NCBI GenBank assembly: GCA_965204685.1
Contig: OZ242004.1
Location: forward strand, 682,001 to 746,000
Reading direction: 5' to 3'
DNA length: 64,000 bases
Source: Bin87 sp965204685
Lineage (GTDB): Bacteria; Chloroflexota; Dehalococcoidia; Lucifugimonadales; UBA3495
Under the pieces are notes generated by a model. It made no database searches and had not been told where the DNA came from. It saw nothing but the letters and a program-made list of their open reading frames with translations. A program made the position numbers and the translations under genes. This document shows positions 34,953-43,654 of the stretch, piece by piece; within the stretch, counting starts at the first letter, position 1; each line of letters begins with the position of its first letter.

Positions 34953-35238
34953 AGATCTCCTCCGCCTCGTCCAGCACCTCCTGACGGAAGTACGGGCTGA
35001 GGGACGCCGCGGTGTGCATGTCAACTTCGCGGCCCAGCATCGCCGTCAACTCGCGCCGCATCTGGAAGAAGACGAAGCCCGCCGCGTAGCCCGGTTCGAA
35101 CTCCACCAAAATATCAACGTCGCTCTCCGGCCTGAAGTCATCGCGGATTACTGAGCCGAACAGCGCCATCCGGCGTACCCGATTGCGGCGACAAAATTCA
35201 GCGATCTCTTCACGAGGTATGTCGATGCGTGCCGGCAT
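34939..35238 (-). CDS. mntA: MntA-like minimal nucleotidyltransferase antitoxin
   Basis: The 99-residue protein has the GSx10DxD motif of minimal nucleotidyltransferases: GSVIRDDFRPESDVDILVEF. In the MntA/HepT system this enzyme AMPylates the toxin tyrosine in the HEPN motif. It begins with a basic N-terminal segment (EFCRRNRVRRMALFGS). It overlaps hepT by 14 bases at its 3' end, so the two are co-translated. Confidence 0.85.
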   Translation of the reverse strand: MPARIDIPREEIAEFCRRNRVRRMALFGSVIRDDFRPESDVDILVEFEPGYAAGFVFFQMRRELTAMLGREVDMHTAASLSPYFRQEVLDEAEEIYVAP

Positions 35239-35243
35239 GATAA

Positions 35244-35621
35244 TCAGGCTGCGGTGTTGTCGTCCTCGAACATTCCAACCACGTTCCCTTCGGTGTCTCG
35301 GAAGTTGACGAACCAGCCCACTCCGGGTATGGCGGTGCGGGGAGTAACGATTTCGCAGCCGGCCGCGCTCACCTTTTCAGTGTAGGCATCCAGGTCATCA
35401 ACGCCAATCACGACCAGAGTGCCGCCGTCGTTGAGGGCCGACCCGCGGCCGATGAGCGCCCCACCGATGCCGTAGGGTTCATCGTCACCGCCGGTGTCCT
35501 GAAGATAATATTCCTCCGGGCCGTCCCATTTGCTGGACTTCCAGCCGAACACGTCGGCGTAAAACTTGTTGGCACGCTCGGCGTCGTCAAAGGGCAGTTC
35601 GAAATGCACAATCTTGGGCAT
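35244..35621 (-). CDS. VOC-family (glyoxalase-like) protein
   Basis: This 125-residue protein is a single-module vicinal-oxygen-chelate protein. It starts IVHFELPFDDAERANKFY and ends GVGWFVNFRDTEGNVVGMFE, the two halves of the betaalphabetabetabeta repeat; metal-ligand-like positions are His near residue 6 and Glu near 118. Such proteins work as dioxygenases, glyoxalases or resistance proteins; which is not apparent. It lies six bases from mntA and 27 from a GNAT gene. Confidence 0.85.
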   Translation of the reverse strand: MPKIVHFELPFDDAERANKFYADVFGWKSSKWDGPEEYYLQDTGGDDEPYGIGGALIGRGSALNDGGTLVVIGVDDLDAYTEKVSAAGCEIVTPRTAIPGVGWFVNFRDTEGNVVGMFEDDNTAA

Positions 35622-35647
35622 GTTACCTCCGTGGGCTTACTGTGATG

Positions 35648-36205
35648 TCAGCTATCGGCAGACTTCGCGGCGATTGGCCACTCCTCCGCCAGCAGCGCAT
35701 ACAATAGTGTATCCCACCATCGGCCCTTGAAAAATTCGTTCCGGCGCAGCCGGCCTTCCTGCCGGAACCCCAGCCGCTCCAGCACCCGGGCAGAGGCCAC
35801 GTTGTCGGCGATGCACCAGGACGAGATCCGCCGCAGACCCAGTTCACGGAACCCGAAATCCACCATGGCCCGCGCCGCCTCCGTGGCATAGCCCCGACCC
35901 CACCACTTGGGAGCCAATTCGTAACCGATATCGGCCTCCCAGTCGTTGTCCGGCTTGCGTCGGACGCCGCAGTTGCCGATCAACTCACCGTTCTCCTGGT
36001 GGACGACGGCCAGCTGGAACCGCCGCCTCGGCAGTTCCCATTGCCATTCGCGGAACATCTCGACAAATGCCCGCGCGTCGGCTTCGCTGCGGTCTTCCCA
36101 CGGATAGTAGCGAAGATAAAGCGGGTCGCGCTGGTATTCCAGCACGGCCCGCCAGTCATCCTCTCCGAACTCCCGCAGGACTAGGCGCTCGGTGGTGATT
36201 TGCAT
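35648..36205 (-). CDS. GNAT-family N-acetyltransferase (RimJ/RimL-like)
   Basis: This 185-residue enzyme has the ITTERLVLREFGEDDW N-terminal segment and the acetyl-CoA loop WWGRGYATEAARAMVDFGFRE, followed by the NVASARVLERLGFRQEG C-terminal segment of the RimJ/RimL class. It likely acetylates an amine on a protein N-terminus or a small molecule. It is in a run of minus-strand single genes (VOC, GNAT, GMC). Confidence 0.9.
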   Translation of the reverse strand: MQITTERLVLREFGEDDWRAVLEYQRDPLYLRYYPWEDRSEADARAFVEMFREWQWELPRRRFQLAVVHQENGELIGNCGVRRKPDNDWEADIGYELAPKWWGRGYATEAARAMVDFGFRELGLRRISSWCIADNVASARVLERLGFRQEGRLRRNEFFKGRWWDTLLYALLAEEWPIAAKSADS

Positions 36206-36216
36206 TCGGAATACCG

Positions 36217-37812
36217 CTAGGAAATGGCGGAAGAGCCCTCCCCCTTCAGGTAGTCCGCGGTTCGCAGTGCCAGCGCCTGTATCGTCGTCGTCGGGTTGAT
36301 GCAGGCCCCGGTGGTGAAGATGCTGCCGTCGATGATGAACAGGTTGGGCACATCGTGGGCGCGGCCCCAGCGGTCCACCACCGAGCGGTCGGGATCGGAC
36401 CCCATGCGCGCGGTGCCCAGCAGGTGCCAGCCGGCGTTGCGGCGCAGGCGAGAGGAGACGACCTTCTTGGCGCCGGCCGCCTCCAGGACCTCGGTGGCAC
36501 GGGCGATGCCGTGGTCCAGCATGGCCCAGGTGTTGTCGCTCACCGTGTAATCTATCTTGGGCGCGGGTATGCCGTGGCTGTCCGTCAGCGTCGGGTCCAG
36601 GGTGACCGTGTTGTGCTCTTCCGGCAGGTCCTCGGTCATAATGACGATGCCCATCTGGTGCCGGAACCGCTCGGCGAAGTCGCGGTGGTGTCCCTCACCC
36701 CACTCTACCTGCTGGCCGACCAGGCCGCCCAATGCGATTTGCAGCGGAGCGCCCCCCACGTTGGAAATCTGCATGTCGTAGCCGCGCACGAACCCCCGCC
36801 GCGGATCAGTCTCGTAGAATTCCTGGCTGAGCATGGAGGAACCGCGCGGCCCATCGTCGGGACCGAGGTCCTCGTCGAACAGACCCAGAACGTAACCGCA
36901 CGGGTGGTGCATGAGGTTGCGTCCCACCTGCCCGCTGCTGTTGGCGAGGCCATCGGGGAACAGCGCGCTCTTGGAGTTGAGCAGCAACCGGGATGTGCCG
37001 ATGCCGTTGCAGGCCAGCACCACGACTTTCGCGTGCTGGGCCTGGAGGTTGCCGTTGCGGTCGTAGTAGGCCGCCCCAACGGCTCGACCGGCGGCGTCCA
37101 CTAGGATCTCCCGCACCCGGGCGTGGGTGATGAGGCGCGCGCCCTGCTTGAGCGCGCTGGGCCAGAAGATGATGTCGCTGCTGGACGGAGAGCGCAGATA
37201 CTCGCCCACGTCCGCCAACCGCCCGTCGTAAGCCGTAGAGGCGACGGCATTGTCCGACGACCACCAGTGCCAACCCAGCTGATTGAAGGCTCGGGCCAGC
37301 TTTTCGCCGCCCGGGCCGATGGGTAGTGGCGGCGTGGGCCGGGCCGGCTTCGGCGGGTAGGCCGTGTCGCCCTGCAATCCGCTGACACCGTGGGCGCGGT
37401 CATTCTGGTCGTAGTACGGCTCCAGCTCGAAGTAGTCCATGGGCCAGTCGTCGGCCACGCCGTCCAGCGACTTCAGGCGGAAGTCCGACGGATGGAACCG
37501 CGGGAAGTGGGAGCCCCAGTGGATGGTGCTGCCGCCCACCGCGTTGTACATGTACGGCGCGATGGGGGTGTCATCCTCGTTGACCGGATAGTCCTCCGGC
37601 AGCCCGCGGAAGTTGGGGTTGGGATGGAAATCGGTCTGCCAGTACAGTTGCGCCTGCGGTTCGTTCACCGGAAAGGCGTTCAGCGGCACCCAGCCGCCCT
37701 GCTCCAGACAAACCACCTTGACCCCGGCCTGCGTCAGGCTCCAGGTGAATGCCCCGCCGGAAGCCCCGGCCCCGATGACCAGGACGTCGGCGATATTGTG
37801 CTTGCTAGCCAT
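36217..37812 (-). CDS. GMC-family oxidoreductase, second paralogue
   Basis: This 531-residue GMC flavoprotein is distinct from the one at 9226-10755. FAD binding is by GAGASGG near residue 14, then YNAVGGSTIHWGSHFPRFHP and the C-terminal HLLGTARMG and GACINPTTTIQALALRTADYL. These features are closer to the gluconate/sorbitol dehydrogenase-like GMC group. The Met at 37812 is preferred as GGGAG lies nine bases upstream; the frame continues to 37836. It probably oxidises a sugar or alcohol; a cytochrome partner gene is not visible nearby. Confidence 0.9.
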   Translation of the reverse strand: MASKHNIADVLVIGAGASGGAFTWSLTQAGVKVVCLEQGGWVPLNAFPVNEPQAQLYWQTDFHPNPNFRGLPEDYPVNEDDTPIAPYMYNAVGGSTIHWGSHFPRFHPSDFRLKSLDGVADDWPMDYFELEPYYDQNDRAHGVSGLQGDTAYPPKPARPTPPLPIGPGGEKLARAFNQLGWHWWSSDNAVASTAYDGRLADVGEYLRSPSSSDIIFWPSALKQGARLITHARVREILVDAAGRAVGAAYYDRNGNLQAQHAKVVVLACNGIGTSRLLLNSKSALFPDGLANSSGQVGRNLMHHPCGYVLGLFDEDLGPDDGPRGSSMLSQEFYETDPRRGFVRGYDMQISNVGGAPLQIALGGLVGQQVEWGEGHHRDFAERFRHQMGIVIMTEDLPEEHNTVTLDPTLTDSHGIPAPKIDYTVSDNTWAMLDHGIARATEVLEAAGAKKVVSSRLRRNAGWHLLGTARMGSDPDRSVVDRWGRAHDVPNLFIIDGSIFTTGACINPTTTIQALALRTADYLKGEGSSAIS

Positions 37813-37860
37813 AGGTTTTTGCTCCCAAATAATCAAATGGTTTGCAGAACGGCGATAGAC

Positions 37861-38283
37861 TTAATTGCGCACTCTGCGATTGATTTGAGACAGAATCTTC
37901 CAAATCTCGTTGAGATGCTCAGCGACCTCTTGCGCCTCTGCCGCCGTGAGACTAGAAGCGTACCGGCGGATGACCCTCACAATCTGTCGCATGTTGCGGC
38001 GAAATTGCAGGGACTGTGCATGGATACGCTTTTGGGGCCGATCACTAAACTCCGATGCCGGTTCAAACATGTCTGGGGTCGGCAACATCAAGAGAGCAGG
38101 GAGGTCTTCAGTGTCAGAGCTTCGCATCGCGGCGTTTCTGAGGACATCTAATATTGCTCGCAGGTGTCCTTTGATGTCTTCGCGCTCTTGTGGAGTAGAT
38201 TCGACGTAAAGACGTACCAAGTGGTGCAGAACCTTGGCCGCCTTTATCGCGATCGGGGCATATCTAATGGCCGTCGTCACCAT
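37861..38283 (-). CDS. Hypothetical alpha-helical protein
   Basis: This 140-residue protein is not recognised. It is helical by composition, with an N-terminal half around YAPIAIKAAKVLHHLVRLYV, a Pro-rich mid section (LPALLMLPTPDMFEPASEF), and a basic helix RRNMRQIVRVIRRYASSLTA followed by AQEVAEHLNEIWKIL. It has no signal peptide. It is two bases downstream of the Uma2 gene at 38286 and may be co-transcribed with it. The coding potential looks real by codon pattern but the function is unknown. Confidence 0.55.
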   Translation of the reverse strand: MVTTAIRYAPIAIKAAKVLHHLVRLYVESTPQEREDIKGHLRAILDVLRNAAMRSSDTEDLPALLMLPTPDMFEPASEFSDRPQKRIHAQSLQFRRNMRQIVRVIRRYASSLTAAEAQEVAEHLNEIWKILSQINRRVRN

Positions 38284-38285
38284 GC

Positions 38286-39014
38286 TTACTTCTCCGACTC
38301 CGCTTCCAACTGGTGCAAACGTTCCAAGGCGGCGTCTCGTTCAGCCCGCGCTTCATCCAACGCCGCCTGTAGTTCCTCAGGGTCCATTAGAAACTCGCCC
38401 GTTTTCGGATCATAGAAACGCAATTTGCGGTTGTCCCAGCACAGGTACAGGTCCAGCGCTTCGCTGTAGCCCGACAGCATTCCATGCATCTTGCCGGGAC
38501 GGTCGTCGGACAGCGGGATGGGTTCGTACCGTTCGTTGACCAACCGGTCGCCGGCCAGCGGGGCGTCGTGAAACTGGCCGCCAGTGTAGTCGAACCGCCA
38601 GTACTCGCCGACGCCGTAGCGCGCGTAGCCGTCCCGCTTAACCGTGTAATCACGCCTCCCGGTGTGTTCCGAGGCTACTTCGAGTACGAAGTCGGGCGAC
38701 TTCCCCACGTCGTCAATTTCGTAGCCGTTGTTTTCAATGATCTCCTCGGGATTAACTCCGAATGTGACTACCAGGTCCGGTTCCAGCCATCCGGAACGTA
38801 TTCGGCTCCGCTCAAAGCAGAGGTAGCCTTCCCCGCTCACCAGCACGTCGGGGCGATGGGCAAAATGTCGATAGACGGTGTTGCTGACAGCGGCGCGGTT
38901 GTAGTGAATGTGCTGCTTCATATCGGGCTTTTTGGGCGGGCTGGGCAACGGTGGTTTGCACGCGGCCCTGCGTTCCTTGCCCGGCTGGGTCCCGGCAACG
39001 CTTTGGGTAGTCAT
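38286..39014 (-). CDS. Uma2/DUF820 family protein, divergent
   Basis: This 242-residue Uma2 protein differs in its N-terminus from the others but keeps the core: GWLEPDLVVTFG and PDFVLEVASEHTGRRDYTVKRD (acidic positions), then YARYGVGEYWRFDYTG. Like the paralogues at 22333 and 23720 it ends in a charged coiled coil (EARAERDAALERLHQLEAESEK). The Met at 39014 is chosen because GAGAGGGG precedes it and the frame upstream is not conserved-looking. It may share a transcript with the hypothetical at 37861. Confidence 0.82.
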   Translation of the reverse strand: MTTQSVAGTQPGKERRAACKPPLPSPPKKPDMKQHIHYNRAAVSNTVYRHFAHRPDVLVSGEGYLCFERSRIRSGWLEPDLVVTFGVNPEEIIENNGYEIDDVGKSPDFVLEVASEHTGRRDYTVKRDGYARYGVGEYWRFDYTGGQFHDAPLAGDRLVNERYEPIPLSDDRPGKMHGMLSGYSEALDLYLCWDNRKLRFYDPKTGEFLMDPEELQAALDEARAERDAALERLHQLEAESEK

Positions 39015-39054
39015 AACGCCCCTCTCAATCCATCCTCGCGGTCGGTTATTTGCC

Positions 39055-40254
39055 TTACCGCCGCTCGAACACCGCCGCCACGCCCTGGCCGCCGCCCACG
39101 CACATGGTCTCCAGGCCCCACTGGGCATCCTGACGCTGCATCTCGTGGAGCATGGTGGTGAGGATGCGGGCGCCGGTGGCCGCGATGGGATGGCCCAGGG
39201 AGATGCCGGAGCCGTTCACGTTCAGGTTGTCCTCGTGGGGCAATTGCCACTCGCGCAGCACGGCGAGAACCTGCGCCGCGAAAGCCTCGTTCAGCTCGAT
39301 GATGTCCATGTCGCCCAGGGTCATGCCGATCTTGTCCATCACCTTGTTCACCGCCGGCACCGGCCCGATGCCCATGGTGGCCGGATGGCAGCCGGTCACC
39401 GCCCAGCCGCGCAGGAAGGCCATGGGCTCCAGTCCCAGTTCTTCCAGCTTGTCCTCGGCCACTACCAAGCACACCGACGCGGCGTCGTTCTGGCTGCTGG
39501 CGTTGCCCGCGGTGACCACGCCGTCGCGCATCACGGGGCGCAGCCGGCTCAGCACTTCCATGGTGGTGTCGGCGCGAGGGCCTTCATCGGCGTCGAAGAT
39601 CTTGGGGTCGCCCCGGCGCTGGGGGATGCTCACCGGCACGATCTCGTCAGCAAACTTGCCGGAGTCGCGGGCGGCCACGGCGCGCTGGTGGCTGCGCAGG
39701 GCGTACTCGTCCTGCTCCTCGCGGGGAATTTCGTACTCGCGGGCCAAGTTCTCGGCGGTCTCGACCATGCCGCCGGGGATGGGGCCGAACCGTTCGTCCG
39801 GCGCGATGGTGACGCGAGCGCGGGCCAAGCGGTCATGGAAGGTCACCGAGCCGAACCGCGCGCCCCAGCGTGACTCGTTGCTGTAGAACTCGGCGCTGCT
39901 CATGCTCTCGGCGCCGCCGGCGATGACCACGTCGGCGTTCTCCGTCTGGATCAGCATGGAGGCATTGAGGATGGCCTGGAGACCCGAGGAGCAACGGCGG
40001 TCCAGCTGATAGCCGGGAACCTCGATGGGCAGTCCCGCCTTCAAACTCGCCAAGCGGCCAATCGCGGGGTTCTCGCCCGAGGGGTAGCCGTGGCCCAGTA
40101 TCACGTCATCGACCTTGGCGGGGTCCACGCCGCTACGTTCCAGCGCGGCCTGGATGACGGTGGACGCCAGCTCGGCGGCGGGCACGTCACGCAGCGCCCC
40201 ACCGAAATTGCCGACGGCGGTGCGGACCGGGGAAACTATGGCTACTCCTCGCAT
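39055..40254 (-). CDS. Thiolase (acetyl-CoA acyltransferase)
   Basis: This 399-residue thiolase condenses or cleaves beta-ketoacyl-CoA. Its nucleophilic Cys is in QLDRRCSSGLQAI (near residue 89), the His in GHPIAATGARI and the second Cys in CVGGGQGVAAVFE, all in the FadA/PcaF pattern. The N-terminus IVSPVRTAVGNFGGALRDV is also canonical. It starts upstream with UDG as a neighbour 157 bases away. It would serve fatty-acid or aromatic degradation; no other beta-oxidation gene is adjacent. Confidence 0.95.
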   Translation of the reverse strand: MRGVAIVSPVRTAVGNFGGALRDVPAAELASTVIQAALERSGVDPAKVDDVILGHGYPSGENPAIGRLASLKAGLPIEVPGYQLDRRCSSGLQAILNASMLIQTENADVVIAGGAESMSSAEFYSNESRWGARFGSVTFHDRLARARVTIAPDERFGPIPGGMVETAENLAREYEIPREEQDEYALRSHQRAVAARDSGKFADEIVPVSIPQRRGDPKIFDADEGPRADTTMEVLSRLRPVMRDGVVTAGNASSQNDAASVCLVVAEDKLEELGLEPMAFLRGWAVTGCHPATMGIGPVPAVNKVMDKIGMTLGDMDIIELNEAFAAQVLAVLREWQLPHEDNLNVNGSGISLGHPIAATGARILTTMLHEMQRQDAQWGLETMCVGGGQGVAAVFERR

Positions 40255-40411
40255 TTGGGGGCCTCCTTGGGGGCATGGGGATGGCAGTTAGCCTCTGCCA
40301 TCGGGGTTGCTGAATGGTGCCAGCATGATACCCGCTGCGCTTGAGGGTGTAAAACCGCTGCGACCTGGGAGAAGTGGCGTGACTGTCGATGCCGGTTCCC
40401 GGTTAGAAATT

Positions 40412-41101
40412 TCAGAACCCGCAGGCGTCCCAAGCTCGGGCGAACACCGCGTCCAGCATCGGTTCGGTGAGCCGGCCAGTCTGCGTGTTCTGCTGGCTGG
40501 GGTGATAGCAGGCGATCAGCAGAGGCCCACCGTCGGGCAACGGGGTTGCCACGTCGTGGCCGAAGGGCGGCTTGCGATTCGGCGGCGTGCGTCCGGCGGC
40601 AGCATAGGCCCGCAGGAAGGCATCGAAGGCAATGCGTCCCAGGGCCACCACCGCACGCAGGTCGGTGAGCAACTCGATCTCGCGGGTGATGTAGGGACGA
40701 CAGGCAGCCAATTCATCGGGCCGCAGCTTGTTCTGCGGCGGAGCGCAGCGCGCTGCCGCTGTGATCAACGCGCCCCGCAATTCCAGGCCGTCACCCGGGC
40801 GCACTGACTCGGGTTGGTTGGCGAAACCGGCCCGGTGCAACGCGCCGAACAGCCAGTCGCCGCTGCGGTCGCCGGTGAACATCCTGCCGGTGCGATTGCC
40901 GCCGTGGGCGGCGGGAGCCAGGCCGACGATGAGCAGGCGGGCGTCGGGGTCGCCGAAAGCCGCCAGCGGGCGACCCCAATAGTCCTCCTCCCGGTACATC
41001 CTGCGTTTGACCCGGGCGGTTTGCTCCCGCCATTCCACCAGCCGCGGGCAGGCGCGGCAGGCTACCACCCGTTCCTGAACTTCGGCAATTGTATCCAGCA
41101 T
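40412..41101 (-). CDS. Uracil-DNA glycosylase, family 5 (UdgB-like)
   Basis: This 229-residue iron-sulfur-type DNA repair enzyme removes uracil and other deaminated bases. The motif GLAPAAHGGNRTGRMFTGD matches the family 5 active-site region, which has no acidic residue at the position used by family 1. Cysteines in ACRACPRLVEW, AARCAPP and AACRPYI can provide the cluster. The C-terminal motif ACYHPSQQN holds the conserved His. The start codon lies eight bases from a 68-base palindromic repeat, so its leader is nearly all repeat. Confidence 0.92.
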   Translation of the reverse strand: MLDTIAEVQERVVACRACPRLVEWREQTARVKRRMYREEDYWGRPLAAFGDPDARLLIVGLAPAAHGGNRTGRMFTGDRSGDWLFGALHRAGFANQPESVRPGDGLELRGALITAAARCAPPQNKLRPDELAACRPYITREIELLTDLRAVVALGRIAFDAFLRAYAAAGRTPPNRKPPFGHDVATPLPDGGPLLIACYHPSQQNTQTGRLTEPMLDAVFARAWDACGF

Positions 41102-41108
41102 ATTATTT

Positions 41109-41176
41109 TTACATCGATATACAGGATGAACAGGATAACCAAATCAATATCATGTCTATCCTGTCCATCGATGTAA
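41109..41176. repeat. 68-bp imperfect palindromic repeat
   Basis: Outer arms TTACATCGAT and ATCGATGTAA pair perfectly over 10 bases, and the inner parts (ACAGGATGAACAGGATA versus a reverse complement ACAGGATAGACATGATA) match in most positions. It is AT-richer than the surrounding DNA. It looks like an extragenic repeat or small non-autonomous element; one copy was seen. Confidence 0.65.
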
Positions 41177-41182
41177 GATGAC

Positions 41183-42766
41183 TTATGCCGGCGCGCCCCA
41201 GCCACCGCCGCCGGGCGTGCGGATGCTCAGCACGTCGCCCGCCTCCACGTCCAGGGTCTCCTTGCCGGCCAGGTGGACCTCTTCGTAACCGCCCTTGAGC
41301 AGCACGTTCTCGCCGTGCTCGCCGTGGTGTCCTCCGTGATACCCGGGCGGAGCGTACCGCCGACGTTCGGACAGCACCGTGACCCGCGCCGGACTGAGAA
41401 ACTCCACGTCGCGGATCAGGCCGTCGCCCCCCTTGTGCAGGCCGTCTCCGCCGGAGCCCCGGCGCAGCGCGTAACGGCGCAGACGCAGCGGAAAGGCGAA
41501 CTCCAGCGCCTCCACCGGCGTGTTCATGGTGTTGGTCATGTGGGTGTGGATGCCGGACACGCCGTCCTTGTCGGGACGGGCGCCCATCCCGCCGCCGATG
41601 GTTTCGTAATAGACGTAGGGTTTGTCCCGCGAGATGTCATGCCCGCCGATGATCATGTTGTTCATCGTGCCCTGGGAGGAGGCAGGGATGCGGTCGGGCA
41701 TGGCCTGGCTCATGGCAGCCAGCAGCACGTCGGTGATGCGCTGGGAGGTCTCGACGTTGCCGCCGGCCACTCCGCGCTGCGGCAGCGGGTCCACCAGGCT
41801 TCCCCGGGGCGTGATGACTTCCACCGGCCGCAGGCAACCCTGGTTGGCCGGCGCCTCGTCGCCGACGACGCAGCGCACGACGTATAGGCTGGCGGACACC
41901 GTGACGGCGCGGGGCGCGTTGATGCAGCCGGGCCGCTGGTCGGCGGTGCCGGTGAAGTCGATCTTCATCCGGTCGCCGTCCACGGTCACCGCAACCGAGA
42001 TGCGCACCGGCTCTTCCGTGAGACCGTCGTCGTCCATGTAGTCGGTCACGTTATAGGTGCCATCGGGTATTTCGGTGATGCGACGGCGGGTCAACCTCTC
42101 GGAATAGTCCAGCAGGGCGGCCATGTGCTCCAGCGTTTCATCGAGCCCATACCGCTCGGCGATCTCGGTGAGACGTTTCTCGCCCACGCGGATGGACGCG
42201 ATCTGCGCCGACAGGTCGCCCTGGCGGTCGTCCGGCGTGCGGGAGTTGCGGCAGATCAGCGCGATGACCTCGTGGTTGATGCGCCCGCCCCGAGCCAGCT
42301 TCAGCGGCGGGATGATCATCCCCTCCTGGTACAGCTCAGTGGACAGGGGCATGGAGCCGGGCGCCATGCCGCCCACGTCGGAGTGGTGGCCCCGGTTGCT
42401 GACGTAACCGATGAGTTGCTTGCCATCTTCGCGATCAATGTACGCCGGCGCAACGAGCGTTATGTCCGGCAGATGCGAGCCGCCCAGGTACGGGTCGTTG
42501 AGGATGATGATGTCGCCCGGCCTCAGTCCGCGCGGAAAGGTCTGCAACGCCGCCTGCACCGAGGCCGGCATGGCTCCCAGATGCACCGGCTGGTGCGCGG
42601 CCTGCGCCACCATTTCGGCAGCCGGATTGAAAAGGGCGCAAGAAAAGTCCTGCCGCTCCTTCATGTTGGTGGAGTAGCTGGTGCGTTGCAGAGCCACGCC
42701 CATCTCCTCGGAGACGGAGATGAACATGTTCTTGAAAACTTCCAGGCTGATGGCGTCAACGGGCAT
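41183..42766 (-). CDS. hyuB: Hydantoinase B/oxoprolinase family protein
   Basis: This 527-residue protein is the B-type subunit of N-methylhydantoinase/oxoprolinase enzymes. It has SEEMGVALQRTSYSTNMKERQD near its N-terminus, DVGGMAPGSMP (residues about 126-136) and GGGMGARPDKDGVSG, and ends in the glycine-rich RTPGGGGWG. It should pair with HyuA to open lactams in an ATP-dependent way. Between the two subunits in this window lie three other genes, an unusual separation. It is followed by a palindromic repeat and then the UDG gene. Confidence 0.93.
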   Translation of the reverse strand: MPVDAISLEVFKNMFISVSEEMGVALQRTSYSTNMKERQDFSCALFNPAAEMVAQAAHQPVHLGAMPASVQAALQTFPRGLRPGDIIILNDPYLGGSHLPDITLVAPAYIDREDGKQLIGYVSNRGHHSDVGGMAPGSMPLSTELYQEGMIIPPLKLARGGRINHEVIALICRNSRTPDDRQGDLSAQIASIRVGEKRLTEIAERYGLDETLEHMAALLDYSERLTRRRITEIPDGTYNVTDYMDDDGLTEEPVRISVAVTVDGDRMKIDFTGTADQRPGCINAPRAVTVSASLYVVRCVVGDEAPANQGCLRPVEVITPRGSLVDPLPQRGVAGGNVETSQRITDVLLAAMSQAMPDRIPASSQGTMNNMIIGGHDISRDKPYVYYETIGGGMGARPDKDGVSGIHTHMTNTMNTPVEALEFAFPLRLRRYALRRGSGGDGLHKGGDGLIRDVEFLSPARVTVLSERRRYAPPGYHGGHHGEHGENVLLKGGYEEVHLAGKETLDVEAGDVLSIRTPGGGGWGAPA

Positions 42767-42789
42767 GGTGAGTATGGCTCCTGGCTGTT

Positions 42790-43101
42790 TCAGGCCAACA
42801 AACGGATTGCTTGCAAAGCTATGACGCGGTCATCCTCGATTACCGCATAGGTCACTTCAATGACGTTTCTACTGTTCGGGGAATGCGGGAAGCTGATCTT
42901 TCTGACGTTCGCCGCCGCACCTGGCACAGTCTGTCCGAAAAAGGGATTAGTTGGTAGCACGGACCGAGCGAAGTGTTCCACTTGGGCGGGATGGACCATT
43001 GGGTTGAGCCAGCCGGCCGCAACACCGGCGTCCCAATCGGTATGAAAAGCGACGCTCCGCACGATGCGGTAAGGCTCACCTTGTCCGGGCAACGAATTCA
43101 T
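42790..43101 (-). CDS. Small protein linked to a Panacea gene (candidate toxin)
   Basis: This 103-residue protein overlaps the 3' end of the Panacea gene by 26 bases, so it is probably co-translated. Its fold looks alpha/beta: a helical HPAQVEHFARSVLPTNP segment, then strands NVIEVTYAVIEDDRVIALQAIRLL. Such short proteins with this end-strand pattern occur among RelE/ParE-like and other small toxins, but no clear catalytic motif was identified. Together with the Panacea gene it may be a toxin-antitoxin-type pair; this is inference. Confidence 0.6.
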   Translation of the reverse strand: MNSLPGQGEPYRIVRSVAFHTDWDAGVAAGWLNPMVHPAQVEHFARSVLPTNPFFGQTVPGAAANVRKISFPHSPNSRNVIEVTYAVIEDDRVIALQAIRLLA

Positions 43102-43636
43102 CGGCGATTTTCAATCCGTGGCGGATGGAGTTCTGGCTCAGCGGCGGGGCGGTAAAGCCGGCCATTTCGTAGGGCATGGGCTGCCCGTCCTCGGTGGTCA
43201 GCCAGGCAGCTTCGTATTGTGAATAGTCCTCAATGGCTGCCGCGCTGTAATCGGCGAACCGCTGCATCTGGAAATCCATTTCTTCCAGGTCCTCCGGGGC
43301 CAGCACCTCCCGGTTGGCCGAGCGGTTGGTAAGCAGGCCGTAGTGGTGGTAGCCCTGGGCGTGCTGGTCGCGGAGCACAGTCATGGCGCCGGACTGTTCC
43401 ATTTTCATCCGAGCCTGATACCAGTTCTCCGGGTAGGGGCCGTGGGGAAAATGCAGGTAGGTAGTGCCGGTGATGGGCTTACCCCGCGCGGCGTAGGCTC
43501 CGCAGTCGGAATAGTAAAGCAGCCTCACCAGCTTGCTCACCCCAAAGTGCGGGTCGTTTTCCGACCGCTCGCCAATGTACAGCGCCGCCTCGATAAACTT
43601 GCCCATGTCCTGGGAGAAACTCTGCTCAGTCGTCAT
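43076..43636 (-). CDS. Panacea-domain (DUF4065/SocA-like) protein
   Basis: This 186-residue protein has the Panacea pattern: KLVRLLYYSDCGAYAARGKPITG, then Y-HFPHGPYPENW. In SocAB-type and related systems this domain is an antitoxin or a connector for diverse toxins. The ATG at 43636 has GGAG seven bases upstream; a GTG three bases earlier is also open. The C-terminal part (residues about 100-186) is acidic and helical. The gene sits inside a hydantoinase operon, next to PIG-L on one side and the small protein on the other. Confidence 0.82.
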   Translation of the reverse strand: MTTEQSFSQDMGKFIEAALYIGERSENDPHFGVSKLVRLLYYSDCGAYAARGKPITGTTYLHFPHGPYPENWYQARMKMEQSGAMTVLRDQHAQGYHHYGLLTNRSANREVLAPEDLEEMDFQMQRFADYSAAAIEDYSQYEAAWLTTEDGQPMPYEMAGFTAPPLSQNSIRHGLKIADEFVARTR

Positions 43637-43654
43637 CACGAAACTCCACAGTCG

